In this document: in pieces, positions 8,190-17,594 of the stretch
Numbering within the stretch: the first letter of the stretch is position 1
Layout: every line of letters begins with the position of its first letter
The notes under the pieces: generated by a model
Told to the model about the DNA's origin: nothing
The model's database searches: none
Seen by the model: only the letters and a program-made list of their open reading frames with translations
DNA from: an uncultured Prevotellaceae bacterium
Lineage (GTDB): Bacteria > Bacteroidota > Bacteroidia > Bacteroidales > Bacteroidaceae
Assembly (NCBI GenBank): GCA_900316475.1
Contig: ONDA01000003.1
Span: 39,443-103,442, forward strand
Direction: 5' to 3'
Length of the DNA stretch: 64,000 nt
Made by a program: the position numbers and the translations under genes

Positions 8190-9298
8190 AGCGATTGAGG
8201 TGTAGGAACGTTAAGTAGATTGGCATAGCTGCTGATGACCGCATCATAAGAGTATTTCTGCCTGAACAGCTGACGGGAAGGCGGGTTGAATTTGAACGGT
8301 CGCTGATAACTGCCGATGGCTTCGATGAACGCTGCTGCAGTATTGCAGACGGTGGCTATCTCGGGGTTGACGTCATAGCCCTCTAATGATTCCTTCGTTC
8401 CGATGATATATTTTCCATATTTCAGCGTCTCGGCTGTCTTCACTTTCATGCCGCCGCCAGTGGTGACAGGTAAAATGACGAAGTCGGCCTGCTCGTAATA
8501 TGGCTTCAAGTCGGGAACGTTGCTGTATATAGATAGCTTATCAGAAGGCTCAACGTCGTTGGCAAAGGCATCCATACCAGAGCCTACTATGGTCAGGTGC
8601 ATATCCACGTGAGGGAGAACCTCCTTGCAGAACCATTTCAGTCCCTGGGTGTTGCCAAAGAAGTAGCTGCCGACGAACAAAGCCTGTTTGGCCCCGTTTT
8701 CTGCTGGGATACTCGGCGGATTATCGATATAGTCGTCTGTCAGCCATATAGGTATCTGCATGTCGGCATCTCTGTGATACACCGCTTTGACGCGCGACGC
8801 ATCCCTGCTATTGAAGACGATAATCTTATCAGAGTATCGGCAAGCGCACCGTTCGTTGTACTTGGCCATAGGAATCATGAACGCATGTAGATAGTCCTTC
8901 CCATCCCATATAGATGAAGAAAAGAAATCATACTCCATATTCTGGAAGAAAGTGTAGATGCACATATGGGGAATTTTCTTCCTAACAGCCTTTGCCAGAT
9001 ACCCAAGTTGGGAACTGTCGATGAAAACGTCAGTATACTCACCGGTGTTCAGTTTGGCAATAATGTTTTCCAGATGTTGCTGCGTCAGTCCCCCCATGTA
9101 TCCTTTGAGAATCTCAGAGATTCTTCTCAGATAGAACTTGATACCATGAGACCCCTGATAGGGCTTGATGGTATAGGTGTCCATAGCACCATCACCAAGA
9201 CACGCCCTGATGGCTTTCTTGTTATGCTCGGTACCTTGCCCGCCTCCCGTGTAGGCTAATGAATTGGCAAATGTGATATGTAGCAGTTTTCGGTTCAT
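8186..9298 (-). CDS. Glycosyltransferase, GT-B fold
   Basis: A 370-residue probable glycosyltransferase. The N-terminus LLHITFANSLAYTGGGQGTEHN has the glycine-rich loop seen in GT-B enzymes. The C-terminal half has KQALFVGSYFFGNTQGLKWFCKEV, HLTIVGSGM, and ILPVTTGGGMKVKTAETLKYG, which matches the donor-binding region of GT4-like enzymes (GGGMKvKtaE.lkyGk). The ATG at 9298 is preferred over a TTG three codons upstream, because it leaves 5 nt after the stop of the polymerase gene. Sugar specificity cannot be inferred. Confidence 0.82.
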   Translation of the reverse strand: MNRKLLHITFANSLAYTGGGQGTEHNKKAIRACLGDGAMDTYTIKPYQGSHGIKFYLRRISEILKGYMGGLTQQHLENIIAKLNTGEYTDVFIDSSQLGYLAKAVRKKIPHMCIYTFFQNMEYDFFSSSIWDGKDYLHAFMIPMAKYNERCACRYSDKIIVFNSRDASRVKAVYHRDADMQIPIWLTDDYIDNPPSIPAENGAKQALFVGSYFFGNTQGLKWFCKEVLPHVDMHLTIVGSGMDAFANDVEPSDKLSIYSNVPDLKPYYEQADFVILPVTTGGGMKVKTAETLKYGKYIIGTKESLEGYDVNPEIATVCNTAAAFIEAIGSYQRPFKFNPPSRQLFRQKYSYDAVISSYANLLNVPTPQSL

Positions 9299-9303
9299 AC
9301 GCT

Positions 9304-10452
9304 TCAATATTCCGGTTCCTTAAAGGTCTTTTCAAAGATATACTTACGCTCCTGAAAGGATTTGATTCCCCCTAAGAGCAGATTGTCGTATTCATGAATA
9401 GGCGCATTGAGATTCGTAGCCGTCTTAACAAGACAATAGAAACCTACAAAGGTACAGAAGAGGTATCGGTTTCGCTCATAAAAGAAGCATCTGATAATAT
9501 CGCACCAGAGTATCCAATATGCAAAGATGAAGAGTGTAAAGATTCGTTTGCTTATCTCAGCAAATTCACTGAAGAAAAAGACTGCAATATAATACAGGAC
9601 CAACGAGTTGATGAAGATATTGTTCTCCGGTCTCATCTCGCGTATCTTATGATAATAACAGAACACTAATAGTCCTGTTATCAGTCGTTCAAAAAAACCC
9701 AGTCCTATGCCTCTACTGCCATAAAGTGAAGTGTACCCTTCTACTTTCATTTCCACGAAATCGCCTCCTAACCCAGACATTTGGATGAGTTTCAGAAAGA
9801 CAGGAATATGCAGGATGAATATCAGGATACAGACGGTGAAGATGGACAAATAAACCCATCTGTTGATGCGTCGATGAAGGAAGAAATAGAGGGGCAGGTA
9901 AGCAAACCCCGAGAAATGGAATGAGATAGCCAGCAGACAAAGTGCATAGTATTGCAGGGGCTTACGCTCATAGATATAAGGAATGGCATTCAGGAAGATA
10001 TAGATGCAGGTGGAGTTACGTATCAGATTGGCATTGATGGTAAAGCCTTCAAACACTAAGGATATCAGCAGCGACAAAGCTACATTGTCAGAATATTTGC
10101 GAAAAAAGCGAAACAGCAGGTAAGTATGCAGTAGTGTTTGTGTGAAAATAAAGAAATGATAGTTAGGGACAATACTCTTGTTCAGCATGACGAACAGCAA
10201 GAATCCCGGCTCGCGACTCTTGCCTATTTCATACAGTGCGAACGAATCCCATGAGGCCTTTTCAAACTCCAGATAGTAAACCATCCAGTCTGTATTGATA
10301 AAACCTCGAAAGCCAAAAAAGAAAACAAAAGATAGCGCGCAATATGTAACTATATTACGGCAAAACTTCTCATCATCCCTACGTTGGTGATACAGGATGG
10401 CTAAGAACCCAAGGAATAGAATATATAATATATATGGTATTGTGTATATCAT
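9304..10452 (-). CDS. EpsG-like polysaccharide polymerase
   Basis: A 382-residue integral membrane protein with roughly ten or more hydrophobic helices, of EpsG/Wzy type. Landmarks are FFGFRGFINTDWMVYYLEFE, where the acidic and aromatic residues after the second helix are typical of EpsG, followed by FLLFVMLNKSI and NLIRNSTCIYIFL (the conserved R..ia). It should join flipped repeat units in the periplasm. Its start shares one base with the stop of the Wzz-like gene (TAATG), so the polymerase and its length regulator are translationally coupled, as is common in Wzy-dependent loci. Confidence 0.85.
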   Translation of the reverse strand: MIYTIPYILYILFLGFLAILYHQRRDDEKFCRNIVTYCALSFVFFFGFRGFINTDWMVYYLEFEKASWDSFALYEIGKSREPGFLLFVMLNKSIVPNYHFFIFTQTLLHTYLLFRFFRKYSDNVALSLLISLVFEGFTINANLIRNSTCIYIFLNAIPYIYERKPLQYYALCLLAISFHFSGFAYLPLYFFLHRRINRWVYLSIFTVCILIFILHIPVFLKLIQMSGLGGDFVEMKVEGYTSLYGSRGIGLGFFERLITGLLVFCYYHKIREMRPENNIFINSLVLYYIAVFFFSEFAEISKRIFTLFIFAYWILWCDIIRCFFYERNRYLFCTFVGFYCLVKTATNLNAPIHEYDNLLLGGIKSFQERKYIFEKTFKEPEY

Positions 10453-11531
10453 TACTTACTATTCCTGCCTTTTTTCTTTGCATACCATTGACGTCCATAG
10501 AGAATCCATAACGTGTCGCATACCACACCTAAGAATATAAAGATCAGCACAACGACCAATCGGGGGGTGCTTGAGGGCTTTGTGGGCATGAAGGGCTTCT
10601 GGATGATGGTGAAGGCCGGCGTGCGCTCCTGAACCTTGGCCTTGGCAGCCAACAGCTGAGCGTTGAGCGTGGTGTAGTTATTGTACTTAATCTGCAAGTC
10701 GTTCTCCATGTCTTCCAGCTTCATCTCAACACTCTTCAGGACAACGTTAGTGCTGGCATCGGAGAAGCTGGCGTAGATCCTGCGAGCTTTCTCGTAGTCG
10801 TTCTTGGCCGCGGTAGCCAGTTTCTGGTAGTACTCGTAGTCATTGCGAGCCTTGCTCGTACGGTAGTTGGTGATATACTCCTGCAGACGCAACTGCAGCG
10901 TGTCGGCAACGATGGCAGCCACAAGGGGATCCTGGTCAGTGACACTGATGCTGATAACGCTGGTCTTCTTGTCGATGGTGCAGAGGATGGCATCGCGTAT
11001 GCCTTTGTAGAAGTCGAAATCAACGCGGCTTATCTTGTACCCATCCTTCACGCCACCGATGGTGCACGAGTCGTTGTCATTTTTCAGACTCTTCATCAGG
11101 TTGTTAAGCCACAACTTCGGATAGTCCCAGAAAGGCATTTTCTGTTCTTTCTCCAAGTGGGTCTTGTAGGTGCGGATGGTATTGTCGTCTTTCAGTCTGA
11201 CGGGTACATCAAAGAGGTCGAGTACGAACTCCGTAGAGCCAAAGATGTCGGGATAGATTTCGGGATAGATGGCGTCCATCGACGACTTGCCACCCAACTC
11301 GATACCAAAGTTTGCCGCCATGTCAGCCAGATTATCGCTCAGTCCCAAGCCGCCCGACGACAGCTCAGGCGCAAGGACGACGTCTGACTTATAATACTTC
11401 GGCATACTGAGGGCGACAATGATGCCGATTACAGCGGCAACGCCCATGAACTTACAGAGTAGCTTGCCCTCCTTCAGTACCTGGTCAACAAGTGCTAACA
11501 GGTCTATCTCACGTGTCTTCTTCTCTTCCAT
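10452..11531 (-). CDS. Wzz-type chain-length determinant
   Basis: A 359-residue polysaccharide co-polymerase. The layout is classic: a short cytoplasmic N-terminus (MEEKKTREIDLLALVDQVLK), a first membrane helix at about residues 30-50, a long periplasmic domain rich in helical and coiled-coil segments (residues about 55-325), then a proline-rich PFMPTKPSSTPR motif and a second helix at about 333-352. No tyrosine kinase domain is attached. It sets polymer length together with the EpsG-like polymerase encoded next to it. The ATG at 11531 is chosen over an upstream TTG that would overlap the previous gene. Confidence 0.9.
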   Translation of the reverse strand: MEEKKTREIDLLALVDQVLKEGKLLCKFMGVAAVIGIIVALSMPKYYKSDVVLAPELSSGGLGLSDNLADMAANFGIELGGKSSMDAIYPEIYPDIFGSTEFVLDLFDVPVRLKDDNTIRTYKTHLEKEQKMPFWDYPKLWLNNLMKSLKNDNDSCTIGGVKDGYKISRVDFDFYKGIRDAILCTIDKKTSVISISVTDQDPLVAAIVADTLQLRLQEYITNYRTSKARNDYEYYQKLATAAKNDYEKARRIYASFSDASTNVVLKSVEMKLEDMENDLQIKYNNYTTLNAQLLAAKAKVQERTPAFTIIQKPFMPTKPSSTPRLVVVLIFIFLGVVCDTLWILYGRQWYAKKKGRNSK

Positions 11532-11544
11532 ATTCTTGACGATA

Positions 11545-12813
11545 TTAAGCAAAGGGCATAAATCCCTTACATTGATAATTCAGATTTTTCCGGCGCTGGC
11601 CTATCGAGCGGGCTGGCACACCGGCAACGACGCTGAACGGCGGCACGTCCTTGGTAACGACAGCACCGGCGCAGACCACGGCACCACGGCCTATGGTGAT
11701 GTTCTGTTGAATGACGGCATTGTTGCCTATCCAGGCATAGTCGTCGATGCGTATGGGCAGGAAACGTCCTCGGAAACTGGTGCTGTTATAGTCGTGGCTG
11801 CCAGTCATGATGCTGACATTATAGGACACCGACACATTGGCGCCAATGGTGATGCCACCGCGTGCATCGATAGTGCAGCCGCGGTTAATATGCGAGTGTT
11901 CGCCAATGGTCAACTGCTGCGGCGTCATGATGTAGTTACGCTTGGCAATGAATGTACCGCGTCCTATCTTCATCTTCATCCGCTTCATGACGAAGCGGCG
12001 GATGGTCCACGAGGGTATGTGAGGCAACACGTCATTCAGGGTGTATTCGGTGAGCAGAGCGAGAAGCCACCGGTAGAAGTTGCTCTTCTTGATGCGCTCT
12101 ACGGCCATGAATTTCTTAATGCTTAGACGATCGGTCAGTGTCAACGGCCGCCCCGTGATTACCATGCGGTTATATTTCAGGTTCTGCTCCAACCCGTAGG
12201 AAGCGCCTTCGAGCTGGTAGATTTCTATGGCAGTGTCGGTCTTCTGGAAACGCGCTCCCTCGCTATAGAGACGGTATATCATCAGCCAGTCGAGGGCATA
12301 GCCGTAGGTGGCAGCCTGTGACAGGTCGTAAGGGTGTGTTTTCTGTACGCTCGTCCTCACCAGTGACGAACCGTGGCGGTAAATAGGCCCAAAGGCCATC
12401 TGACTAATGTCCGACGTGCGCTTGTAGACATCGCCGCACTCGTCGCTACGCTCAATGCTGTCGCCGTAGATGACATCAGCCTGACTAATGTCTGGAGCCT
12501 TGGTAATAGCCAGTTCCAGCGAACGGCTGCTGGCGTAAAGGTCACCGCTGTTCAGCACATTCACCCAGTCGCCACTGCAATGCTGCAACCCCTTGTTCAT
12601 AGCATGGTAAATACCGTCGTCCTTTTCTGAGCACCAATAAGCCAGCCTGTCGGCATATTCCTTGATGACGTCTACAGTGCCGTCAGTACTGCCACCGTCA
12701 ATGACGATATACTCCTTCTCCGGCCAAGTCTGGTCAAAGAAACTATCCATCGTCTGGCGGATGTTGGTGATGTCGTTGTAGACAACAGTGATGACACTTA
12801 TCTTGTTACTCAT
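11545..12813 (-). CDS. Glycosyltransferase family 2 fused to hexapeptide acyltransferase
   Basis: A 422-residue two-domain protein. Residues 1 to about 240 are a GT-A family 2 glycosyltransferase: ISVITVVYNDITNIRQTMDS, then VIDGGSTDGT, DDGIYHAMNKG and the DxD-like LNSGDLYAS. Residues about 290-415 form a left-handed beta-helix acyltransferase of the WcaF/LacA type: IGRGTFIAKRN, NRGCTIDARGGITIG, SIMTGSHDY, WIGNNAVIQQNITIGRGAVV, and VAGVPAR with the catalytic-type His in GSHDY. One polypeptide could therefore add a sugar and O-acetylate the product. Both halves look intact. The fusion also looks deliberate: the linker of about 50 residues is helical and basic and keeps frame. Confidence 0.88.
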   Translation of the reverse strand: MSNKISVITVVYNDITNIRQTMDSFFDQTWPEKEYIVIDGGSTDGTVDVIKEYADRLAYWCSEKDDGIYHAMNKGLQHCSGDWVNVLNSGDLYASSRSLELAITKAPDISQADVIYGDSIERSDECGDVYKRTSDISQMAFGPIYRHGSSLVRTSVQKTHPYDLSQAATYGYALDWLMIYRLYSEGARFQKTDTAIEIYQLEGASYGLEQNLKYNRMVITGRPLTLTDRLSIKKFMAVERIKKSNFYRWLLALLTEYTLNDVLPHIPSWTIRRFVMKRMKMKIGRGTFIAKRNYIMTPQQLTIGEHSHINRGCTIDARGGITIGANVSVSYNVSIMTGSHDYNSTSFRGRFLPIRIDDYAWIGNNAVIQQNITIGRGAVVCAGAVVTKDVPPFSVVAGVPARSIGQRRKNLNYQCKGFMPFA

Positions 12814-12826
12814 AAGTGGACGGTAT

Positions 12827-14176
12827 TTACTTGTTCCAGATACCCCTGGCCCGTCGGCTGATAATGAGGCGGCATTGGTAGAGATGGATGAGACTCATGA
12901 TAGCATAGCTGGCAGCCATGCAAATGACGATGCCCTCAATACCATGGCGCATACCCCAGAAACTGACAGCTACGATGTAAAGTACGGTAATCACGACAGA
13001 GGTGATGATTTGTACCTGTATCTTGTTGACACCGTTGATAAGGGCGGTAACGCCGCTATTAAGATTAAAGAGCGAGGCGTAGACAAAGACACAGCACGAC
13101 ACTGTGAATGGCACCAGCACGCTCTCTCCCACCCACAGACGGTAGAACAGGCCGGACAGTGCCAGCATGGCAAAACCGGCCACCAGTGTAAGTCCCCAGA
13201 CGGCGAGCGTCCGCTTCAACGTGCTTTCTATCCAGACGAAATCGCCCTTGACGGAGGCGTCGGTATATGCGCTCCACATCGGTGCGATAACGATGGTGTA
13301 GGCTATGATGAGAAGATTAAAGAACTTGTAGGCGATGTTGTAGGTGGTGACCGCCTCCTGCCCTAAGGCCTGGGCTATGAAGATATTGGCACCGCCAAAG
13401 ATGACCAGCACAGAGGTAATCTGTATGAAGAAGAATCCCAGCCCCTTGCCCAGTATCTGACGGGCAAAGGCCTGATCGATGCTGCTCAGCGACGGCCTCA
13501 ACTGTGGATGCTTTTTAAAGAGTGGTATTGCCGCCAACATAAAGATGACTACCGGCGTGGCAGTGAACGTCAGGACAACGTACAACAGGTTGGTCTCCGT
13601 GGTCTTAGTGATGATATAGACTATGATAAGTGCCACGACATTGCCCGACACGATGAGCAGGTCGTTGATGGCATAGCGCTGCATAGCCACGTAGACCAGG
13701 CCAACGTTCTTCACAACAAACTGGATGAGGGTGAAGACTGTAGCAATGAGCAATGCCACCGTCAGCTGCAGATTGCCGACGGCAGTAGTGTTGAACACCT
13801 TGTTAAGGTCAAAGCTGAAGGTGCAGACAGTACTTACCAGAATCAGCAAGACTGCAATACAGGTGAGCATGGCCAATGTCGTCGACAGGTAGATGCGTCC
13901 CTTGCGAAAGTCGCCGGCCGAGATGGACTGCGCCAAGTAGTTGCGCATACCGTTACCCAAGCCCACGTCGAAGAATGAGAACCAGATGAGGATTGACGAA
14001 ATGGTCATCCAGATGCCATACTGTTCCTTGTCCAGATAGTCGAGTGTAGCTGGTACAACCAGTAGCGAGGTGAGCAGTCCAACAGCCTTGATAACACCAG
14101 ACAGCAGGATGTTGTTGCGCAACATCCTGTTCCTAGAGTTCGCAGGCGACATCAGGGCCTTTAGCTTGGCAATCAT
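12827..14176 (-). CDS. Oligosaccharide flippase (Wzx-type)
   Basis: A 449-residue MATE/MVF-superfamily flippase with about 12-14 hydrophobic helices. The opening NILLSGVIKAVGLLTSLLVVPATLDYLDKEQYGIWM is a strong signature of the RfbX/Wzx polysaccharide exporters, with the FDVGLGNGMRNYLAQ loop after it. It moves the lipid-linked repeat unit from the cytoplasmic to the periplasmic face for polymerisation. The ATG at 14176 is used; a TTG one codon before it is less likely. It lies between the export protein and the GT2 fusion in the operon. Confidence 0.92.
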   Translation of the reverse strand: MIAKLKALMSPANSRNRMLRNNILLSGVIKAVGLLTSLLVVPATLDYLDKEQYGIWMTISSILIWFSFFDVGLGNGMRNYLAQSISAGDFRKGRIYLSTTLAMLTCIAVLLILVSTVCTFSFDLNKVFNTTAVGNLQLTVALLIATVFTLIQFVVKNVGLVYVAMQRYAINDLLIVSGNVVALIIVYIITKTTETNLLYVVLTFTATPVVIFMLAAIPLFKKHPQLRPSLSSIDQAFARQILGKGLGFFFIQITSVLVIFGGANIFIAQALGQEAVTTYNIAYKFFNLLIIAYTIVIAPMWSAYTDASVKGDFVWIESTLKRTLAVWGLTLVAGFAMLALSGLFYRLWVGESVLVPFTVSCCVFVYASLFNLNSGVTALINGVNKIQVQIITSVVITVLYIVAVSFWGMRHGIEGIVICMAASYAIMSLIHLYQCRLIISRRARGIWNK

Positions 14177-14194
14177 CAACCTTGTGTCCGTTTT

Positions 14195-16720
14195 TTATTT
14201 CAACAGGTTAGCAATGGTGGCAAACATCGTGCCTAACGAAGCTGTGCTGGTACCGATAGCCAGCCATTCCGACAGACCGAGACCACGCTTCTTGGCCTTC
14301 GTGGGTACCACAATCTGACAGCCGGGAGCCGGTCGGTGCTTGCGGTCGGCCTTGGCCACCATACCATTCATATAGATAATGATGGTCTGACTGCGCTTGC
14401 CTGACGAACTGACGCCACCGGCCAGGTCAATATAGTAGTCGGCCTTCTTGCCAGCCTTGTAACGCACAGTGTTAGGATAGAGCACCTCACCGTTGATGGT
14501 GACAGTACTGGTGTAGCGTGGTACAACGATACGGTCGCCCTCACGCAGATAGGGGTCGTCATCACTGCCCGGATTAGCCAGTGCCTTGTCCAGCTCGATA
14601 GCTACGGGGAAGGTGGTCATCGTCAGCAACTTCTTGACGTCAATAGAGTCGTTGCCCGAGTTGCGCTGGGCGGTACGCAGCATGGTCTCCATCTGTTCGC
14701 GCTCCTCCTGTGTCATCTGGCGCATCAGCTTGGCACCCTCGGGATAGGCGCGCTTCGTCAGTCCACCGGCCTGCTTGATGATCTCACTCAGGCGCTGGCG
14801 ACTGTTTGTCAGCGTATAGTTTCCACTGAACTGTACCTCGCCCTCCAGTATGACGTTCTGTTGCTCGTTATATTTCGGACTGCGGCGGACATAGATCTCG
14901 TCGTAGGGCTGGAGGGTGAAGGAGTTAGCCTCGCTGATGGTGAAATCCTTGTCGATGCTGAAGCTGTAAGTAAAGGCTAGGGTATCACTGGCTTCGCTGG
15001 CTTCGGTGTCGATAATTCGGCGAGCCACGTCGACCTTGGCCAATGAGGCGGCATTGGTCAGTCCGCCAGCTTGAAGGATAGCATCCTCAACGGTCTGGTT
15101 GGCCGCATACTTATAGGTACCGGGATAAGGCACCTCTCCATGAATGGTGATGGTTTTCTCGGCCTCTTTTTCCTCGTTGCTGGCAATATAGAGCACATCC
15201 TCATTCTTGATGGGTATATCAGGGACTGTTCCTTCAAGTATACCGTTGATGTCAACGCTCACGACCTCCAACGAGCGGTCGGGACGTGTGCGATGCATGA
15301 CGGCATGCTGGCCGATGGCCTCTTCGGTCAGTCCGCCGGCAGCCTCAACGAGTGCCTTGACGGTATTGATATGTCCACCCACCTGATAGCGGCCGGGACG
15401 GAAGGCAGCGCCGATGACCTGTACCATATTCTGATAGCGCACGATGGTAGAATCGACGTGCACGGAGTCTTCGTCCATCACTTTGAAGTCATTCAGGTCG
15501 AACTCGCCGACGTTGAACACAGAGTATTGCGTTCCCGCCTTGCGGTTCACACGGATGGATTTCGTGTAGGCATCACCTGTAAAGCCGCCGGCATAACGTA
15601 GCAGCGTGGCAGCACTCTCGTTCTTCTTCATCTCATAGAACATCGGGCGTTTCACCTTACCGGCAATGCAGACCAGCGATTCGTATGGGCCGACGGTGAT
15701 GATATCGTTATCCTGCAGGCGCACGTCACCCGTCAACTGTCCGTTGAGCAGGAAAGCATAGACGTCGACACTTGAGATCTGGCGGCCGTTACGGAACACC
15801 TTGATGGAGCGCAGCGTACCGATGTCGTTGGGTCCGCCTGCCATATAGAGGGCATTATAGACGGTAGCAAAAGCTGACAGCGTATAGGTACCGGGGGTCT
15901 TCACCTCGCCTGTCACCGAGATGGTGATGGTGCGCGTCTGTCCTAACGTGAGTTCTATCTGTGAGTCCCGATAGCGGGGACCGATGACCTGACGCAAGCG
16001 GCTTTTGGCCTGGCCGACGGTCAGACCGCCCAACTGGATAACGCCGATGCCCTCGACGGTAATATAACCGTCGGGCGAGATGGTCTCGGTGATGCTTTCC
16101 TGCGAGGCTCCCCAGATATCAATGTTCACCTCGTCACCAGGGCCGAGGCGGTAGTTCTGGGGCGTTGCAATGTTCATAGAGCTCTCGAAGGTCATATCCT
16201 TCCGGTTAAAGACGTCGTGACCGAAGATCTTACGACCTTTCTCCTTCTTCTTGTCATCATCAAAATACTTCAAGGAGTCAGGCATCATGAAATCCATGGC
16301 CTCGTCCATCTCCACGAACTCGTCGTCATCATCGTCGTAGGTATTCTTCTTGGTCTTCTGACGGCCGTCCTTGGTACGGTATTTTGAGACATTACGCTTC
16401 TCGCGCTCCTTCTCTTCAGCACGTTTCTCTCCGTTAGCCTGACGCATACGATTCTTCACCTCCTTGGAACCGGCCGTAATGTCATCGGCACCAAGAGCAC
16501 CATTCTTCAACTGCCGCTGGTATTTTTTCTGGATACGCCGTATCTGGTCGATGGTCACGCCACGCTGCATGAGGTCTGTCACGATCTTCTGGCGCGACAC
16601 ACCTTTGGCATTCTGTTCAATGACATAGTCCATCACCTGGTTGTCAGTCATGCCCGACTGAGCCAAGGCATAACCCGTTGCCAGCAGCAGGCAGAGTAAT
16701 ATGGTCGTAATGCGTTTCAT
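14195..16720 (-). CDS. SLBB-domain polysaccharide export protein (Wza-like)
   Basis: An 841-residue export protein. A signal peptide covers residues 1-20 (cleavage after ALA). A basic, charged region with a run of aspartates lies at about 75-160. A Poly_export domain follows from about 185 (YRLGPGDEVNIDIWG), then about five SLBB repeats marked by v.GEVk.PGtY and AGG motifs (VTGEVKTPGTY, IHGEVPYPGTYKY, LEGEVQFSGNY, INGEVLYPNTV). The C-terminus ends in a hydrophobic helix. It is much longer than E. coli Wza, as is usual in Bacteroidales, and should form the outer-membrane export channel. It is the first gene of the operon, behind the promoter-like site at 16798-16806. Confidence 0.92.
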   Translation of the reverse strand: MKRITTILLCLLLATGYALAQSGMTDNQVMDYVIEQNAKGVSRQKIVTDLMQRGVTIDQIRRIQKKYQRQLKNGALGADDITAGSKEVKNRMRQANGEKRAEEKEREKRNVSKYRTKDGRQKTKKNTYDDDDDEFVEMDEAMDFMMPDSLKYFDDDKKKEKGRKIFGHDVFNRKDMTFESSMNIATPQNYRLGPGDEVNIDIWGASQESITETISPDGYITVEGIGVIQLGGLTVGQAKSRLRQVIGPRYRDSQIELTLGQTRTITISVTGEVKTPGTYTLSAFATVYNALYMAGGPNDIGTLRSIKVFRNGRQISSVDVYAFLLNGQLTGDVRLQDNDIITVGPYESLVCIAGKVKRPMFYEMKKNESAATLLRYAGGFTGDAYTKSIRVNRKAGTQYSVFNVGEFDLNDFKVMDEDSVHVDSTIVRYQNMVQVIGAAFRPGRYQVGGHINTVKALVEAAGGLTEEAIGQHAVMHRTRPDRSLEVVSVDINGILEGTVPDIPIKNEDVLYIASNEEKEAEKTITIHGEVPYPGTYKYAANQTVEDAILQAGGLTNAASLAKVDVARRIIDTEASEASDTLAFTYSFSIDKDFTISEANSFTLQPYDEIYVRRSPKYNEQQNVILEGEVQFSGNYTLTNSRQRLSEIIKQAGGLTKRAYPEGAKLMRQMTQEEREQMETMLRTAQRNSGNDSIDVKKLLTMTTFPVAIELDKALANPGSDDDPYLREGDRIVVPRYTSTVTINGEVLYPNTVRYKAGKKADYYIDLAGGVSSSGKRSQTIIIYMNGMVAKADRKHRPAPGCQIVVPTKAKKRGLGLSEWLAIGTSTASLGTMFATIANLLK

Positions 16721-16797
16721 CTTTTTTAAGAAGGTTTTTTATTATATATATAACCGCCAACAGCACTGAATATTGTGTCAGAAACGGCAAAAACGCT

Positions 16798-16806
16798 GCA
16801 AAGGTA
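16798..16806 (-). promoter_or_regulatory. Main promoter -7 box of the polysaccharide operon
   Basis: TACCTTTGC on the minus strand lies 77 nt upstream of the export-protein ATG. A TTTGC-containing -33-like element lies a little under 20 nt further upstream. This is the only strong promoter-like site before the first gene, so it probably drives most of 78-16720. Confidence 0.65.
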
Positions 16807-16848
16807 CATATTTTTTTGCAAATAACTTGCAATATCAAAAAAAAGTAT

Positions 16849-16856
16849 TAATTTTG
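16849..16856 (+). promoter_or_regulatory. tmRNA promoter -7 box (TAATTTTG)
   Basis: TAATTTTG followed by C matches TAnnTTTG. A TTG at 16827-16829 lies about 20 nt upstream, the normal spacing to a -33 element. The mature tmRNA starts about 27 nt downstream, which leaves a short 5' precursor to be trimmed. Confidence 0.6.
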
Positions 16857-16883
16857 CACCGAAGTTTATTACAACATTCACTC

Positions 16884-17280
16884 GGGGTTGACTGGATTTG
16901 ACGGCGAGATGAAATGGTACGTAAGCACGCGGAGGCTCGTTGGTTCCCTCCTTAATCTGAGTCAGCAGAAAATTAATTGGCAACAATGAGTATGCTCTCG
17001 CTGCTTAATCGAAGTACAGTAGATTACGAGCTTAATTCCACTACCAGGTAGAGGAACGAGACGTCGCCCCGGGGATGTTGTCCCGAATCTTACGGATCAG
17101 GCGGCGCAGGCAAATCGGGAATAGTCTCTGCAGGCCTCGATGCTGGGATGAAGTTTTAGAGGATAAGGCTGTGATTGGTGGCTTGGGGCTTGTCACAGCA
17201 CGAAAATGAAGTCCAAGATAAGCGTGTAGAAAGCGTATGGTTTCCTTGTGCGGACGAGGGTTCGACTCCCTCCAGCTCCA
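16884..17280 (+). ncRNA. ssrA: Transfer-messenger RNA (tmRNA)
   Basis: The 5' end GGGGTTGACTGGATTTGACG is the conserved tmRNA start, and the 3' end GGTTCGACTCCCTCCAGCTCC is the matching T-arm and acceptor strand; GGGGTTG pairs with CAGCTCC, followed by the discriminator A at 17280. The tag reading frame is visible at 16979-17008 and encodes GNNEYALAA then TAA, so the resume codon is GGC (Gly). The length, about 397 nt, fits a one-piece tmRNA. CCA is not clearly encoded (the next bases are CAA). It rescues stalled ribosomes together with SmpB, which is not in this window. ORFs called inside it are spurious. Confidence 0.95.
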
Positions 17281-17287
17281 CAAAATC

Positions 17288-17563
17288 ATGAAGACGAAAC
17301 ACGTACAGTACGAGACGCGCGGCACATGTTCAAAGTTAATTGACGTGACGGCCGACGAGAATGACATCATCCAGCAGGTGTTTTTCTTGGGTGGTTGCAA
17401 TGGCAACCTCCAAGGTGTGAGCCAATTGGTGCGCGGACAGCATATCGATGATGTCATTCGCAAGCTCGACGGCATTCGCTGTGGCGCTAAAGGCACATCT
17501 TGTCCCGACCAACTCTGCCGTGCACTGGAGCAGCTCAAGCAGGCGACGCCACAGGAGAGTTAA
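17288..17563 (+). CDS. TSCPD-domain protein
   Basis: A 91-residue protein of the small TSCPD family (TIGR03905 type). Visible landmarks are TCSKLIDVTADENDIIQQV, FLGGCNGNLQGVSQLV, and the name-giving GTSCPDQL near the C-terminus, with four cysteines in all. Related domains occur at the end of B12-dependent ribonucleotide reductases; the function of the stand-alone form is not established. The ATG at 17288 lies 8 nt past the mature tmRNA end, so transcription may continue from the tmRNA promoter. A longer frame starts inside the tmRNA and is rejected. Confidence 0.88.
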   Translation: MKTKHVQYETRGTCSKLIDVTADENDIIQQVFFLGGCNGNLQGVSQLVRGQHIDDVIRKLDGIRCGAKGTSCPDQLCRALEQLKQATPQES

Positions 17564-17594
17564 TTCTTTTTGGAAACAAAATCACGACAAGGAA

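Noticed and set aside
16884-17280. tRNA genes elsewhere in the window
   Set aside because: Apart from the tRNA-like ends of the tmRNA, I found no cloverleaf with a GTTCGA arm and matching acceptor stem.
17041-17538. Minus-strand ORF crossing the tmRNA and the TSCPD gene
   Set aside because: The tmRNA ends and tag frame are unambiguous, so the ORF is a chance frame.
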